A stretch of DNA of 64,000 nt, from the NCBI GenBank assembly GCA_036275915.1, contig DASUCV010000002.1, forward strand, positions 1 to 64,000, read 5' to 3'. The position numbers and the translations under genes were made by a program. This document shows, in pieces, positions 45,157 to 55,409 of this stretch. Origin of the DNA: Candidatus Polarisedimenticolaceae bacterium (GTDB taxonomy: Bacteria; Acidobacteriota; Polarisedimenticolia; Polarisedimenticolales; DASRJG01). Position 1 is the first letter of the stretch, and the number at the start of each line of letters is the position of its first letter. Under the pieces are notes generated by a model. It saw only the letters and a program-made list of their open reading frames with translations, was not told the DNA's origin and ran no database searches.

Positions 45157-46356
45157 ATGGCTGGAAATCCTCTGGTCCGCGAAAAGATCGATCAGGTTCC
45201 CGCGATCCTCACCGAGCTCGGGCTCGATTGCTGGATGCTCTTCACGCGCGAGAGCGCGGAGATGCACGATCCGTCGCTCGATCTCGTCGTCGGCACGAAC
45301 GTCACGTGGCACTCGGCGTTCCTCCTGACGCGCCGCGGCGACCGCGTCGCGATCGTCGGCAGCCTCGACAAGGCGAACGTCGCGATGCACGGGCACTACG
45401 CCGAGATCGTCCCGTACACGCAGGGGATCACCGAGGATTTGAGGCGCCTCCTCGCCCGTCTCGACCCGAAGACGATCGCGATCAACTACTCGGTCAACGA
45501 TCACGCCGCCGACGGGATCACGCACGGCCAGTGGCTGTCGCTCCAGGCCAGCCTCGAGGGAACGCCCTATCCGCCGCGGCTCGTCAGCTCCGAGCGGCTC
45601 ATCGCCGCGCTCCGCGGCCGCAAGACCGCCGGCGAGCGGCAACGCATCCGCGCCGCGTGCGAGGTCACCGTCGAAATCTTCGAGGCGGTGACGCCGAAGC
45701 TCAAGGCCGGCGTCACCGAGAAGCAGTTCGCCTCGATGGTCACGGACGAGATGCGCCGCCGCGCGCTGGCACCCGCGTGGGACGAGGAGCACTGCCCCGC
45801 CGTGTTCACCGGTCCCGACTCGGCCGGCGCGCACGCCGGCCCGACCGACCGGCCGATCGAGCCCGGCCACATCGTCAACATCGACTTCGGCGTCCGGAAG
45901 GACGGCTACTGCTCCGACCTGCAACGCACCTGGTACGTGCTCAAGCCCGGCGAGACGCGCGCCCCCGACGCCGTCCAGAAGGGGTTCGACACGATCCTGC
46001 GCTCGATCAAGGACGCGGCCCGCGCGATCCGCCCGGGGAAGACCGGCGCCGAGATCGACGACGTCGCCCGCGGCGTCGTGACGACCGCCGGCTACGACGA
46101 GTACCCGCACGGGACGGGACACCAGATCGGCCGCGTCGCGCACGACGGCGGCGGAGGCCTCCTGCCCCGCTGGGAGCGCTACGGGAACACGCCGATGCTG
46201 CCGATCGAGCCCGGGCAGTGCTACACGATCGAGCCGCGGCTCACGGTGCCCGGCCACGGCATCGCCACGTGCGAGGACATCGTCGCCGTGACCGACAGCG
46301 GCGCCGAGTTCCTCTCGAAGTCGCAGGATCGCCTGTGGCTCGTGGGGCCGGCCTAG
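45157..46356 (+). CDS. M24 family metallopeptidase (Xaa-Pro dipeptidase-like)
   Basis: A 399-residue enzyme with an N-terminal creatinase-like domain (about 1-160) and a pita-bread catalytic domain. The metal ligands are Asp in NIDFGVRKDG, Asp in YCSDLQRT, His in GTGHQIGRVAH, Glu in TIEPRL and Glu in ATCEDIV. The protein probably cleaves proline peptides in the cytoplasm. GGGAGGGGGCG precedes the ATG. It belongs to the cstA operon. Confidence 0.88.
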   Translation: MAGNPLVREKIDQVPAILTELGLDCWMLFTRESAEMHDPSLDLVVGTNVTWHSAFLLTRRGDRVAIVGSLDKANVAMHGHYAEIVPYTQGITEDLRRLLARLDPKTIAINYSVNDHAADGITHGQWLSLQASLEGTPYPPRLVSSERLIAALRGRKTAGERQRIRAACEVTVEIFEAVTPKLKAGVTEKQFASMVTDEMRRRALAPAWDEEHCPAVFTGPDSAGAHAGPTDRPIEPGHIVNIDFGVRKDGYCSDLQRTWYVLKPGETRAPDAVQKGFDTILRSIKDAARAIRPGKTGAEIDDVARGVVTTAGYDEYPHGTGHQIGRVAHDGGGGLLPRWERYGNTPMLPIEPGQCYTIEPRLTVPGHGIATCEDIVAVTDSGAEFLSKSQDRLWLVGPA

Positions 46357-46360
46357 TCCC

Positions 46361-47386
46361 GTGCGTCCCGCGGTCATCCACGGTGTCGAGCACTCGCTCC
46401 GCCTGAAGAACCGATTGCTCGGCCTCGGCTGGCACAAGGATCCCCTCCGCCACTTCGGCCCCGGGGGGATCGACGAGGCCGAGGCCGCGTGCGTCGCCGC
46501 GGGGGGCGACCTGCTCGCGTTCGTGAGACCTCCCGGTCCCGTCGCCCCCTCGGGCCTCTCGGTGCGGCCGCTCAAGAACGGCACGCGCGAGATCGTCTTC
46601 GACTCGCCGCTGCCCTCCGGGCACGGCGCCAACGACCGCGTGGTGGCGCGGATCTTCCCGGCGCGGCGCGCGCGCAAAGACAAGAAGGCTCTCGTCTTCC
46701 ATCATCCGCTGCTGCAACGCCACTGGGCGTTGTGGGAGTGGTTCCTGGCGCCGCTGCGCGAGCGCTTTCCCGTCGTCATGATGGCGGCGCCGTATCACTT
46801 CGAGCGTGCGCCGTCCGGATGGTTCTCCGGAGAGGGAACGGTCAACCCGAACCCGTGGCGCCTTTACGCGGCGCTCCGGCAGTGGGCGTGGGACCAGAAG
46901 GCGCTCCACGCGGCGCTCGTCGAAGCGGCGGGCCTGACGCCCGCCGCCGTCGTGGGGTTCAGCCTCGGCGCGTTCCAGACGCTCCTCGCGGCGGCGGCCG
47001 GCGAGCTCGACGGTTTGCTCCTCGTGTCGATCGCGTCGACGAATCGGTACGCCCACGGCCTCCGCCACGGCGTCCTCGGTCGCGGCACGCTCGAGGGACT
47101 ACGCCGCGCGGGGATCGACGAGGAGCGGCTCGACCGGATGGTCGACGCGATCCAGCTCGAGCGCTACGTCCCCCGCCTCAACGGGCGCCCGGTCCTGTAC
47201 ATCGCCGGGCGTCACGACCTCGTCGACCCGCCGCCGTCCGCCGAGCGTCTGGAGGCCGCGCTCCGGCCCGCCCGCTCGGTCTGGCTCGAGTCCGGTCACG
47301 GCACCGTCCTGCTCGAGCGCGCGCGGGTCGCCCGCGAGGTCTTCGCGTTCCTCGACGGGACGACGAGGGCCGCGACGCCGGAGTGA
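46361..47386 (+). CDS. Alpha/beta hydrolase family protein
   Basis: A 341-residue protein with an alpha/beta hydrolase core. The nucleophile elbow is GFSLGA (about 206-211), the acid loop is IAGRHDLVDPP and the His loop is ESGHGTVLL. The N-terminal 90 residues are not assigned to a known domain. The GTG start lies four bases after the M24 stop, so it is the third gene of the cstA run. The last 91 bases overlap the convergent thiamine pyrophosphokinase gene. Substrate unknown. Confidence 0.75.
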   Translation: MRPAVIHGVEHSLRLKNRLLGLGWHKDPLRHFGPGGIDEAEAACVAAGGDLLAFVRPPGPVAPSGLSVRPLKNGTREIVFDSPLPSGHGANDRVVARIFPARRARKDKKALVFHHPLLQRHWALWEWFLAPLRERFPVVMMAAPYHFERAPSGWFSGEGTVNPNPWRLYAALRQWAWDQKALHAALVEAAGLTPAAVVGFSLGAFQTLLAAAAGELDGLLLVSIASTNRYAHGLRHGVLGRGTLEGLRRAGIDEERLDRMVDAIQLERYVPRLNGRPVLYIAGRHDLVDPPPSAERLEAALRPARSVWLESGHGTVLLERARVAREVFAFLDGTTRAATPE

Positions 47387-48015
47387 ACGGTCAGCGCGAC
47401 CGTTCGCGCGGCGGCCAGGTTCGAGAGGCCGAGCGACCCCGGGAGCAGACGCTTTCTCGAAAGCTTCCAGCGTGTCCCGCGCAAGGAGACCTGCGCCGGA
47501 CCGTTGAGCGCGAAGACCGAGACGAGCCTTCGACGCGGCACGCGCAGCGTGACGTCGCGGGCCGTGACGACGACGAGGGCTCGCCGGTCGATCGCGACGA
47601 CCGCGGCGAGGCGCTTCGCGGCACGCCCCGCTTCGAAGAGGTTCGCCCACTCGTGATCGATGCGGCCGCCGAGCAGGCCGGCGACGACGACCAGGCGCAC
47701 GCGACGGGGGATCGCCTCGGCGAGCGCGCCGGCAAAATCGCTGAAGTCCTTCTCCCGGGGAAAGCGGATCCGCTTCAGTCCGTGAACGCTCGAGCGCACG
47801 GAATCGAAGTCGCCGGCGATCACCGCCGGTCGCCGTCGGAGCGCGACGAACGCGGCCAGTCCGCCGTCGACGGCGATGGAGAGCGGGGCGTCGTCGTAAC
47901 GGCGCGCGAGCGCGAGCGCGAGGACGAGATCACGCGAGCTCGCGCCCTCGAGGGCGAGCACCGCCGTCCGCGCGGACGGGGCATCGAGCTCGATGAAGGG
48001 CAGCGTGCGGGTCAT
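47296..48015 (-). CDS. Thiamine pyrophosphokinase-like protein
   Basis: A 239-residue protein with the order of motifs seen in thiamine diphosphokinase: IAVDGG (about 48-53), PAVIAGDFDSV (about 63-73), FPREKDFSDFAGAL (about 83-96) and LLGGRIDHEWANL (about 115-127). This enzyme makes thiamine diphosphate from thiamine and ATP. The DxxxTD region is DFSD here, a small deviation. The ATG at 48015 was chosen; a TTG nine bases upstream is possible. The C-terminal 30 residues lie in the overlap with the hydrolase gene. Other thi genes are absent nearby. Confidence 0.75.
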   Translation of the reverse strand: MTRTLPFIELDAPSARTAVLALEGASSRDLVLALALARRYDDAPLSIAVDGGLAAFVALRRRPAVIAGDFDSVRSSVHGLKRIRFPREKDFSDFAGALAEAIPRRVRLVVVAGLLGGRIDHEWANLFEAGRAAKRLAAVVAIDRRALVVVTARDVTLRVPRRRLVSVFALNGPAQVSLRGTRWKLSRKRLLPGSLGLSNLAAARTVALTVHSGVAALVVPSRNAKTSRATRARSSRTVP

Positions 48016-48025
48016 GGGCCTCAAT

Positions 48026-48053
48026 GAAAAAGCCCCGGGGCGAACCCCGGGGC
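48026..48053 (-). terminator. Intrinsic terminator of the cold-shock gene
   Basis: GCCCCGGGG (48032-48040) and CCCCGGGGC (48045-48053) form a 9-bp GC stem with a four-base loop. On the minus strand it is followed by TTTTTCA, the expected T run, 27 bases after the csp stop. Confidence 0.88.
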
Positions 48054-48079
48054 CTTTGGATTTCCGGCTTCAGTTGAGA

Positions 48080-48283
48080 TCAGCCGACGCGAGTGACGTT
48101 CTCGGCCTGAGGACCCTTGGGCCCTTCCTTGATCTCGAACTCGACCTCCATCCCTTCGTCGAGCGTCTTGTACCCCTCGGCGTGGATGGCCGAGTAGTGC
48201 ACGAAAACGTCGGGACCATCCTCACGCGCGATGAACCCGTACCCCTTGCTGTTGTTGAACCACTTCACTTTGCCCTTAGCCAC
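48080..48283 (-). CDS. csp: Cold-shock domain protein
   Basis: A 67-residue single-domain nucleic-acid-binding protein with RNP1 KGYGFI and RNP2 VFVHYS motifs and the N-terminus [16 protein letters not shown]. The start is GTG with GGAGG ten bases upstream. A longer frame upstream has no such site. It probably acts as an RNA chaperone. A 217-base stretch separates its start from the lon stop and contains the lon terminator and presumably its promoter. Confidence 0.93.
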   Translation of the reverse strand: MAKGKVKWFNNSKGYGFIAREDGPDVFVHYSAIHAEGYKTLDEGMEVEFEIKEGPKGPQAENVTRVG

Positions 48284-48375
48284 TTCTGAACCTCCAATTC
48301 CTAATCGCGAGCCGATCACTTGTTCGGGACGCGGGCCTTCCGGCATCCCGGGGCGACGCCGCGTAACCCCCTGAT

Positions 48376-48418
48376 ACAAAAAGACCACCTGGTCGCCATG
48401 TCTCCCGCGCCAGGTGGT
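48376..48418 (-). terminator. Intrinsic terminator downstream of lon
   Basis: On the minus strand GACCACCTGG (48418-48409) pairs with CCAGGTGGTC (48391-48382), followed directly by TTTTTGTAT. It lies 83 bases after the lon stop and insulates lon from csp. Confidence 0.82.
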
Positions 48419-48500
48419 CCGATGGAACCGGGCGAAACGCTGCGACGCACCGGGGGCAGTGTAAAGCCAACCCCGGGGGCGTGCAAGGGACGGGCGGTTC

Positions 48501-50957
48501 TTACGCCTCGGTCGGAGCCGGGATCGTCGTGGTCGGCTCGTCCTCGGCTTCCTCGTCGGTGGTCCGGCGCTCGGGGCGATCCCCGACCGGCACCTCCGCC
48601 GCCTTCCGCGCCCTCTCGTGGAGGGCGGGGCCGAAGGCGATGTCGAGCACCTGCTCGATCTCCGAGACGAACTTGAACGTGAGGACCGCCCGCACCGCAG
48701 TGGAGACGTCCTCGAGATCCTTTTCGTTCTTGTCCGGGAGGATCACGACGCGGATCCCCGCCGACTTCGCGGCGATCACCTTCTCCTTGATGCCGCCGAC
48801 CGGGAGAACCTTCCCGCGGAGGGTGATCTCGCCGGTCATCGCCAGCTCGTCCGGCACCGGCAGGCCGGTGAGGAGCGAGACGAGCGAGACGGTGAGCGTC
48901 ACGCCGGCGGACGGGCCGTCCTTCGGCGTGGCGCCGGCAGGCACGTGGATGTGGAAATCGCTGCGGTCGAAGAGACCGTCGTCGATCCCGAGCGCCCTCG
49001 CGTTCGAGCGGATCCACGAGAGCGCGGCGAGCGCCGACTCCCGCATGACGTCGCCCAGGCGGCCGGTGATCGTGATCTTCCCGCGCCCCTTCATCATGGT
49101 CGACTCGACGAAGAGGATCTCGCCGCCGACCGACGTCCAGGCGAGGCCGACGGCGACGCCGCTCCGGTCGGTGCGCTCCGCGATCTCGCGGAAGAACCGC
49201 ACGGGGCCGAGGAACTCGGAGACGTTCTCCTGGGTGACGACGACCTTCGCCGCTTCCCCTTCGACGACCTTCCTCGCCACCTTGCGGCAGACGTTCGCGA
49301 TCTCGCGCTCGAGGTTACGGACGCCCGCCTCGCGCGTGTAGTCGTTGACGATGGCGCGGAGTCCGCTCTCGGTGAACTCGATGCGCTCTTCGTTGAGGCC
49401 GTGCTCCTCGATCTGGCGGCGCACGATGTGCGTCCGCGCGATCTCGAGCTTCTCCTCTTCCGTGTATCCGGGGAGGCGCAGCACCTCCATGCGGTCTCGG
49501 AGCGCCGGCGGGATCGTGTCGAGCACGTTCGCGGTCGTGATGAAGAAGACCTTGCTCAGGTCGAACGGCACCTCGAGGTAGTGGTCGGAGAAGGCGTGGT
49601 TCTGCTCGGGGTCGAGCACCTCAAGGAGCGCCGACGACGGGTCGCCGCGGAAATCGGTCCCCACCTTGTCGATCTCGTCGAGGATGATGACGGGGTTCCG
49701 CGTCCCGGCGCGCTTCAGGCCCTGGATGACGCGGCCCGGAAGCGAGCCGATGTAGGTCCGGCGGTGGCCGCGGATCTCCGCCTCGTCGCGGATGCCGCCG
49801 AGCGAGATGCGGCCGAACTTCCGGCCCATCGCCCGCGCGATCGACTTGCCGAGCGACGTCTTGCCGACGCCGGGAGGCCCCGCGAGGCAGAGGATCGGGC
49901 CCTTGAGGTCTTTCTTGAGCGCACGCACGGAGAGGAACTCGAGGATGCGGTCCTTGACCTTCTCGAGGTCGTAGTGATCCTCGTCGAGGATCTGCCGCGC
50001 CTCCTTGACGTCGACCTTGTCCTCGGTCTCGGCCGACCAGGGGAGCGACACGAGCCAGTCGAGGTACGTGCGCGAGACCGTGTACTCGGCCGCCTGCGGC
50101 GGCATCTTGCTCAGCCGGTCGAGCTCCTTCTCGGCGACCTTCTTCGCTTCCTCGGGCATGCCGGCAGCTTCGATCTTCTTCTTGAACTCCTCGATCTCCT
50201 GCCCGCGGTCGTCGTCCTCGCCGAGCTCCTTCTGGATCGCCTTCATCTGCTCGCGGAGGTAGTACTGACGCTGCGTCTTGCCCACCTCGTCGGCGACCTG
50301 CGACTGGATGCGGCTCGAGATCTCCTGGAGCTCGACCTCGCGGGTCGTGATCTCGACGAGCTTCTGGATCCGGTCCTTCACGTTGTTGCGCTCGAGGAGA
50401 CCGATCTTCTCCTCGACGGGGATGTTGAGCACCGACGCGGCGAGGTCGGACAGGCGCGCAGGATCGCCGGCGCCGGCCGAGAGGACCATCTCGCCGAGAT
50501 CGTTCGAGATGTTCTGCGAGTTCTGCACGAGGCGCTGGAACTGGTTGATGAGGCTCCGCACGAGCGCGTCGAGGTCGACGGTCGCGTCGAGATGCTCCTC
50601 GAGCGCGGTCACCGCCACCTTCATGAACGGTTCCGTCGCGACGAACCGGTCGACGCGGATCCGCCTCAGGCCCTGGATGATCAAGTTGACGTTGTTGCCA
50701 TTCAGCTTGACGACCTTGAGGATCTTCGCCGCGGTCCCGATGCGGTACATCCCCGCGGGATCCGGATCGTCCTCCGACGGGTTCCGCTGGGAGACGACGG
50801 CGATGAGCTTGCTCTCCCCCACGACGTCGTCGAGGAGGTTGAGCGTCTTCCTGCGGCCGACCGAGATCGGCATGATCGCGTGCGGGAACAGCACGCTGTT
50901 CCGTAGCGGAAGAACGCCGAGCTCGGGGGGAACGCTGATGTTCTCTAAGGATGCCAT
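48501..50957 (-). CDS. lon: ATP-dependent protease Lon
   Basis: An 818-residue protease that degrades damaged and regulatory proteins. The N-domain opens [23 protein letters not shown]. Walker A is GPPGVGKTS (about 354-362), with [22 protein letters not shown] and [10 protein letters not shown] following. The Ser-Lys protease site is PKDGPSAGV and [14 protein letters not shown]. The acidic C-terminal extension after about residue 790 is variable. The neighbouring Hsp20 gene reads in the same direction, indicating a proteostasis cluster. Confidence 0.95.
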   Translation of the reverse strand: MASLENISVPPELGVLPLRNSVLFPHAIMPISVGRRKTLNLLDDVVGESKLIAVVSQRNPSEDDPDPAGMYRIGTAAKILKVVKLNGNNVNLIIQGLRRIRVDRFVATEPFMKVAVTALEEHLDATVDLDALVRSLINQFQRLVQNSQNISNDLGEMVLSAGAGDPARLSDLAASVLNIPVEEKIGLLERNNVKDRIQKLVEITTREVELQEISSRIQSQVADEVGKTQRQYYLREQMKAIQKELGEDDDRGQEIEEFKKKIEAAGMPEEAKKVAEKELDRLSKMPPQAAEYTVSRTYLDWLVSLPWSAETEDKVDVKEARQILDEDHYDLEKVKDRILEFLSVRALKKDLKGPILCLAGPPGVGKTSLGKSIARAMGRKFGRISLGGIRDEAEIRGHRRTYIGSLPGRVIQGLKRAGTRNPVIILDEIDKVGTDFRGDPSSALLEVLDPEQNHAFSDHYLEVPFDLSKVFFITTANVLDTIPPALRDRMEVLRLPGYTEEEKLEIARTHIVRRQIEEHGLNEERIEFTESGLRAIVNDYTREAGVRNLEREIANVCRKVARKVVEGEAAKVVVTQENVSEFLGPVRFFREIAERTDRSGVAVGLAWTSVGGEILFVESTMMKGRGKITITGRLGDVMRESALAALSWIRSNARALGIDDGLFDRSDFHIHVPAGATPKDGPSAGVTLTVSLVSLLTGLPVPDELAMTGEITLRGKVLPVGGIKEKVIAAKSAGIRVVILPDKNEKDLEDVSTAVRAVLTFKFVSEIEQVLDIAFGPALHERARKAAEVPVGDRPERRTTDEEAEDEPTTTIPAPTEA

Positions 50958-51056
50958 GGGGCCTCTCGCGGCACGGCTCGTCGCCGGCCGGTTAGATAGT
51001 AAGCGCCCCGGGGGCGTAAGACCACCACCGGGGCGCGACCGACGTCGAGGCTTGAC

Positions 51057-51422
51057 TCAGGCTGCTTGGATCGCCACCTTCTTCGGCTTTGCGGCTTCCG
51101 CCTTGGGCACCGTCACCTCGAGGATCCCATCCTTGTAGGTGGCCGTGACCTTCGCCCCGTCCACGTTCTTCGGCAGCGTGAAGCTGCGGGTGAACGTCCC
51201 GTGGACGCGCTCGCGGCGGTACATGTCGGTCTCGTCCTGCTTGCGCTCGCCGCTGATCGTCAGGACGCCGTCCTCGACGTGAACGTCGAGGTTCTCGCGA
51301 TCGATGCCGGGCAGCTCGGCCTTGAACGTGAGCTGATCTCCCTTCTCGAAAACGTCCACGGGCGGTGCCCAGGTGCGGCTCTGAACCAGGTCCTGGAACG
51401 GATCCCAACGCACGAGTCTCAT
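51057..51422 (-). CDS. Small heat-shock protein Hsp20/alpha-crystallin
   Basis: A 121-residue chaperone with the alpha-crystallin domain (about 20-110): PPVDVFEKGDQLTFKAELPGI, VEDGVLTISGERK, GTFTRSFTLPKNVD and ATYKDGILEVTVPKAE. It holds unfolded proteins as oligomers. It begins with MRLVRWDPFQDLV. GGGAGAGC precedes the ATG at a distance of about nine bases. A minus-strand TTGACA (51505-51500) is a candidate -35 element with a weak -10 TAACCC 17 bases on. Confidence 0.92.
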   Translation of the reverse strand: MRLVRWDPFQDLVQSRTWAPPVDVFEKGDQLTFKAELPGIDRENLDVHVEDGVLTISGERKQDETDMYRRERVHGTFTRSFTLPKNVDGAKVTATYKDGILEVTVPKAEAAKPKKVAIQAA

Positions 51423-51470
51423 GGTTTTTTGCTCTCCCTTGTCACCCTTGACTTACTTTTTGTTGGTGAC

Positions 51471-51533
51471 GCCTCCGGGTTAAGACGGAGGCGCGGAAGT
51501 GTCAAGGAGAGTCGACGGTCGATCACCGTCGAC
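51471..51533. repeat. Two inverted repeats between the EF-G paralogue and Hsp20 genes
   Basis: GTCGACGGT (51511-51519) pairs with ACCGTCGAC (51525-51533), and GCCTCCG (51471-51477) pairs with CGGAGGC (51486-51492). The first follows the EF-G stop and could be a terminator without a T run. The second lies within the candidate Hsp20 promoter and might be a regulator site. No classical CIRCE element is present. Confidence 0.5.
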
Positions 51534-51539
51534 TGGTGA

Positions 51540-53615
51540 CTATCCGATCAGCTTCTCGTGATGGAGCGCCGTCAAATTCGCCGGAAGCGGGCGGTAATCG
51601 AGAGGCTCGAGCGCGAAGGCGCCGCGGCCCTGGGTGTGGGAGCGGAGCGCGGTCAGGTAGCCGAACATGTCGGCGATGGGGGCGACGCCGCGGACGATCG
51701 TCACGCCGGTGCCCCCCGCCGTGTCCATGACGACGGCGCGGCGCTGCTGGAGCGTCTTCATGACGGCGCCCAGGTACTCGTCCGGGATACGGATCTCCAG
51801 GCGCCCGTACGGCTCGAGGACGATCGCTCCCGCCTGCTTGAGCGCCTCGCGGAAGGCGTGGCTCGCCGCGGAGTTGATCGCGATCTCCGGCTGGCCCGCG
51901 TCCGAGAAGGCGGCGTCTTCGATCGTGGCCTTGAGGCCGGTGACCGGGTAGCCGTAGAGGCCGCCGCCGTCAGCCGCATTCGCGACGCTGTCGACGAGCG
52001 CCGGCACGAACGACTGAGGAATCGCGCCCGGGGCGAGGCCGGAGACGACGTCGGGCCGGGCGCCGGGATCGGCGAGCGGCTCGATCCTGAGCTTGACCTT
52101 CGCGTAGAGCTGCTCCCCGGCGACCTGGCGCTGGTAGGTCGCGACGCCTTGGGCCGGCGCGCGAATCGTCTCGCGGAACGACACGCGCGGCTTCCCCCAC
52201 CCCAGCTTGACGCCGAAGTCCCGCTCGATCCGCTTGAGCGTGACGTCGAGGTGCAACTCGCCCATCCCCGACAGGATCTGCTGGCCTGTGTCCGGGTCGA
52301 TCGCGGTGCGCAGCGTCGGGTCCTCCCGCTGCAGCCTCGGGATCAGATCGGCGAGCTTGTCGCGGTCGGCGCTCGTCTTCGGCTCGATCGCCACCGAGAC
52401 GACCGTCGTCGGGAAGCGGATCGGCTCGAGGAGGACGGGGCGCCCTTCCTCGCAGAGCGTGTCGCCGGTCACCGAGCGGTGGAGGCCGGCGACCGCGACG
52501 ATGTCGCCCGCCTCGAGCGTCTCCACCGGCTCGCCGCGATCGGCATGCATGCGCAGCACGCGACGCAACCGCTCGCGGTCGCGCGTGCGCGGGTTCCACG
52601 CGCGCTCACCGGCTTCGAGGGTCCCGGAATAGACGCGAAGGAAGAAGAGGTCGGCCGACGCGTCGGCCTGGATCTTGAAGACGAGCGCCGAGAACGGCGC
52701 CTTGTCCTCGGGCGGCCTCTCGACGGCGCTCCCGTCCTTCGGGTCGGTCCCTTGAGCGGGGCCGACGTCGAGCGGCGACGGGAGATAGGCGCACACCGCG
52801 TCGAGGAGCGGCTGGATCCCCGCGTTCCGGAGCGCCGCACCGCAGAGGACGGGGACCGCCTTGTGCCCGACGGTGACGGCGCGGAGCGCGGCGTGGAGGT
52901 CGTCTTGGCCGATGGGAGTTTCCGCGAGGTACAGCTCGGCGAGCGGCTCGTGGAGATCGGCCAGCTTCTCGATCATCGAGGCGCGCGCCGCGGCGACGTC
53001 GGCGGTCATGTGCGCCGGAACCGGAGCGGCGACGACCTCACGCCCCAACGACCCCTGGTCGAAGGTGAGATGCCGCTCGGCGATGAGATCGACGACGCCG
53101 GCGAAAGTCTCGGCGGCGCCGTCGGGGATCTGGATCGGGATCGCCTTGGCGCCGAGACGCTCCTCGATCCCCCGCACCGCGGCGGCGAAGTCGGCGCCGA
53201 TGCGGTCCATCTTGTTGACGAAGGCGAGCCGCGGGACGTGGTAGCGGTCGGCCTGGAGCCAGACGGTCTCGGACTGCGGCTCGACCCCCTCGACCCCGTC
53301 GAAGATGACGACGGCGCCGTCGAGCACGCGGAGCGCGCGCTCGACCTCCGCGGTGAAGTCGACGTGACCGGGGGTGTCGATCAGATTGATGCGGTGACCG
53401 GCCCACGAGAGCGTCGTTGCCGCGGCCGAGATCGTGATGCCGCGATCGCGCTCGTCTTCCCGGAAGTCCATGATCGCTTGGCCGTCATGGACCTCGCCCA
53501 TCTTGTGGCTGCGGCCGGAGTAGAAGAGGAAGCGCTCGCTCGTCGTCGTCTTGCCCGCATCGATGTGGGCAACGATTCCGATGTTGCGAATGCATTCCTT
53601 CGGGAACGGGGGCAC
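51540..53615 (-). CDS. Elongation factor G-like GTPase, paralogue
   Basis: A 691-residue translational GTPase. G motifs: AHIDAGKTT (about 16-24), [24 protein letters not shown] and CGAALRNAG. The domain IV/V region contains SFRETIRAP, then [14 protein letters not shown] and a C-terminal HTQGRGAF-type sequence. The context with Hsp20 and Lon, away from rpsL/rpsG, suggests an EF-G2-type paralogue rather than the str-operon EF-G, which is not in the window. It could act in translocation or ribosome recycling. Confidence 0.88.
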   Translation of the reverse strand: MPPFPKECIRNIGIVAHIDAGKTTTSERFLFYSGRSHKMGEVHDGQAIMDFREDERDRGITISAAATTLSWAGHRINLIDTPGHVDFTAEVERALRVLDGAVVIFDGVEGVEPQSETVWLQADRYHVPRLAFVNKMDRIGADFAAAVRGIEERLGAKAIPIQIPDGAAETFAGVVDLIAERHLTFDQGSLGREVVAAPVPAHMTADVAAARASMIEKLADLHEPLAELYLAETPIGQDDLHAALRAVTVGHKAVPVLCGAALRNAGIQPLLDAVCAYLPSPLDVGPAQGTDPKDGSAVERPPEDKAPFSALVFKIQADASADLFFLRVYSGTLEAGERAWNPRTRDRERLRRVLRMHADRGEPVETLEAGDIVAVAGLHRSVTGDTLCEEGRPVLLEPIRFPTTVVSVAIEPKTSADRDKLADLIPRLQREDPTLRTAIDPDTGQQILSGMGELHLDVTLKRIERDFGVKLGWGKPRVSFRETIRAPAQGVATYQRQVAGEQLYAKVKLRIEPLADPGARPDVVSGLAPGAIPQSFVPALVDSVANAADGGGLYGYPVTGLKATIEDAAFSDAGQPEIAINSAASHAFREALKQAGAIVLEPYGRLEIRIPDEYLGAVMKTLQQRRAVVMDTAGGTGVTIVRGVAPIADMFGYLTALRSHTQGRGAFALEPLDYRPLPANLTALHHEKLIG

Positions 53616-53633
53616 GGCCGACCTCGCACTCCG

Positions 53634-55340
53634 TCAGTTCAGGTAGCTGCCCCCGTCGCGATCCGACCCGCCCCCGGCCCCGTCGGCCTCGGGCTCGGCC
53701 TCGATCCGCTGGCGCTCGTCCTCGATCGCACGAAGGATCTCTTCTTCCTCGGGGATCCTGATGTTGTGGATCGATCCGAGGAGAAGCACCGCCTGCCCGA
53801 CCAGCGCCGGGTCCTCGTCGAGCCATTCGCGGAGCGGGTCGATGAGCTCCTTCGTTCCGAAGAGGCTGATCCACTCGGCGGTCGACCCCGGGCCCACCTC
53901 GTCCATGAACCACTCGAGGTGCGTCGTCACGACCTCGTAGCTGCCCCGCGACCCGAGATCGCAGAGGAGGACGAGGAGGCTGTGGGCCGCGTCGGGGTCG
54001 AGCGAGCGCGCGTCGAGCTTCGCCTTGGCGGGCGCGACGATCGCGTCCCCCATCGCGGAGAGCGCACGCTCGGCCGCCCCGTAGACGTAGGAGTTCTCGT
54101 CGGAGAGGTACTCCATGACCTCGGGGATGAAATGCACCGCCTTCAGCTCGCCGAGCATCTCGAGGGCCACGACCTTGGGGAAGAACGGGCCCTGCGCCTC
54201 GAGCATCCTGAGGCACCAGTCCTGCGCCTTCGCCGAGCGCGGCTCGTCCTCGCGGCAGAGCACGGCGACGGCGGAGGGGAGGTCCGGCACGAGGAACGCG
54301 GTCTCGACCTCCGCGAGCTTGAGAAGCTTGTCCAGGTCGCCGCGCGCGCGCTTCAAGGCGAGCGCCGGATTCATGTAGCGCGCGATCGCGAACGCGGCGG
54401 AGAGCTGGAAGCCGACGACCCACTGCTGGAACTGGTGGCCGAGCTTCTCGGACTCCTCGAGCATCGAAGGCGACGCGAACGCGCCGACCGCCGCGGAGAG
54501 GCGCTGCGGAACATCGTCTTCGGGATCCGCAGGAAGCTTCGACGCGGCCGCGCGCGACCAGTCGCCGATCGCGCGGATGATCTCGGCGTGATCGCCGACA
54601 CGGAAGCGTTGGGCGATCTGCTTGATCGTCGTCTCGCCCATCGCGGCCAGGACGTCGCAGTCGTAGCCGGACTCGACCGCCTTGATCGTCTTCCGAAGCT
54701 CGATGCGTCCGGACGGCCCGGTGCGGAAGCACCAGGCACAGTCGTCCACCATGAGCGCGTCCATCAGGGTGCGGAATCCCTCGCCGGCGCGATGCGCGCC
54801 GCGCCACTGGAGCGCGGTCACGAAACGCGCGAGGATCTCCGGGATCTCCTGCGCCTCGACGATCTTGAGCACGCCGCGGAATGCTTGAGGCTCGGCGAGC
54901 AACTCGCCCTTCTTCTGGACGAACTCGCGGACGAGATCGCGCGCATGCAGCGTGCCGAGATCGGCGAGCGCCTCGACGATGATCGCGACCGCGGCATCGT
55001 TGAGGTCGCCGCGATGGAGCACGGTCGCGGCGAGGTCGACCGTTCCCGGATAACCGAGGCGCGCGAGCGCCTGGAGGCAGTGGCCGGGGACCGTTCCGCG
55101 CAGGAGCTTGAACCCCCGCAGGAGGATCGCGTGATGGTTCGCCGAGCCGTGCTCGCCGAGATGGCGGGCGACGCGCTCGGGAGTGGCGTCGTGATCGTCG
55201 AGGACGAAGCCGGAGATCGCGTCACAGCAGGATTCGGGGTAGTGCCGGATGAGGCGGTCGATCGCCCAATAGCGGACCTCGGCGTCGTCCCATTTGATGA
55301 AACGGGTCAGCTCGTCGAAGCCCCAGATGAGATCGGACAC
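53634..55340 (-). CDS. HEAT-repeat protein of unknown function
   Basis: A 568-residue all-helical protein built from repeated 30- to 40-residue helical pairs: EVRYWAIDRLIRHYPESC at the start, and ALEMLGELKAVHFIPEVMEYL and AAERALSAMGDAIVAPAKAKL near the end. It looks like a HEAT-type scaffold. No enzymatic motif is visible. The GTG at 55340 has GGGAGGTG upstream. Acidic low-complexity sequence ends the protein. It lies 18 bases before the EF-G paralogue gene on the same strand, so cotranscription is likely; a partnership with that factor is speculation. Confidence 0.75.
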   Translation of the reverse strand: MSDLIWGFDELTRFIKWDDAEVRYWAIDRLIRHYPESCCDAISGFVLDDHDATPERVARHLGEHGSANHHAILLRGFKLLRGTVPGHCLQALARLGYPGTVDLAATVLHRGDLNDAAVAIIVEALADLGTLHARDLVREFVQKKGELLAEPQAFRGVLKIVEAQEIPEILARFVTALQWRGAHRAGEGFRTLMDALMVDDCAWCFRTGPSGRIELRKTIKAVESGYDCDVLAAMGETTIKQIAQRFRVGDHAEIIRAIGDWSRAAASKLPADPEDDVPQRLSAAVGAFASPSMLEESEKLGHQFQQWVVGFQLSAAFAIARYMNPALALKRARGDLDKLLKLAEVETAFLVPDLPSAVAVLCREDEPRSAKAQDWCLRMLEAQGPFFPKVVALEMLGELKAVHFIPEVMEYLSDENSYVYGAAERALSAMGDAIVAPAKAKLDARSLDPDAAHSLLVLLCDLGSRGSYEVVTTHLEWFMDEVGPGSTAEWISLFGTKELIDPLREWLDEDPALVGQAVLLLGSIHNIRIPEEEEILRAIEDERQRIEAEPEADGAGGGSDRDGGSYLN

Positions 55341-55409
55341 AGGGCCAGCACCTCCCGGAGCGGATTCTACCAGGCGCGACCTCAGGGGGGCGTCGTACGA
55401 TGGACCGCG

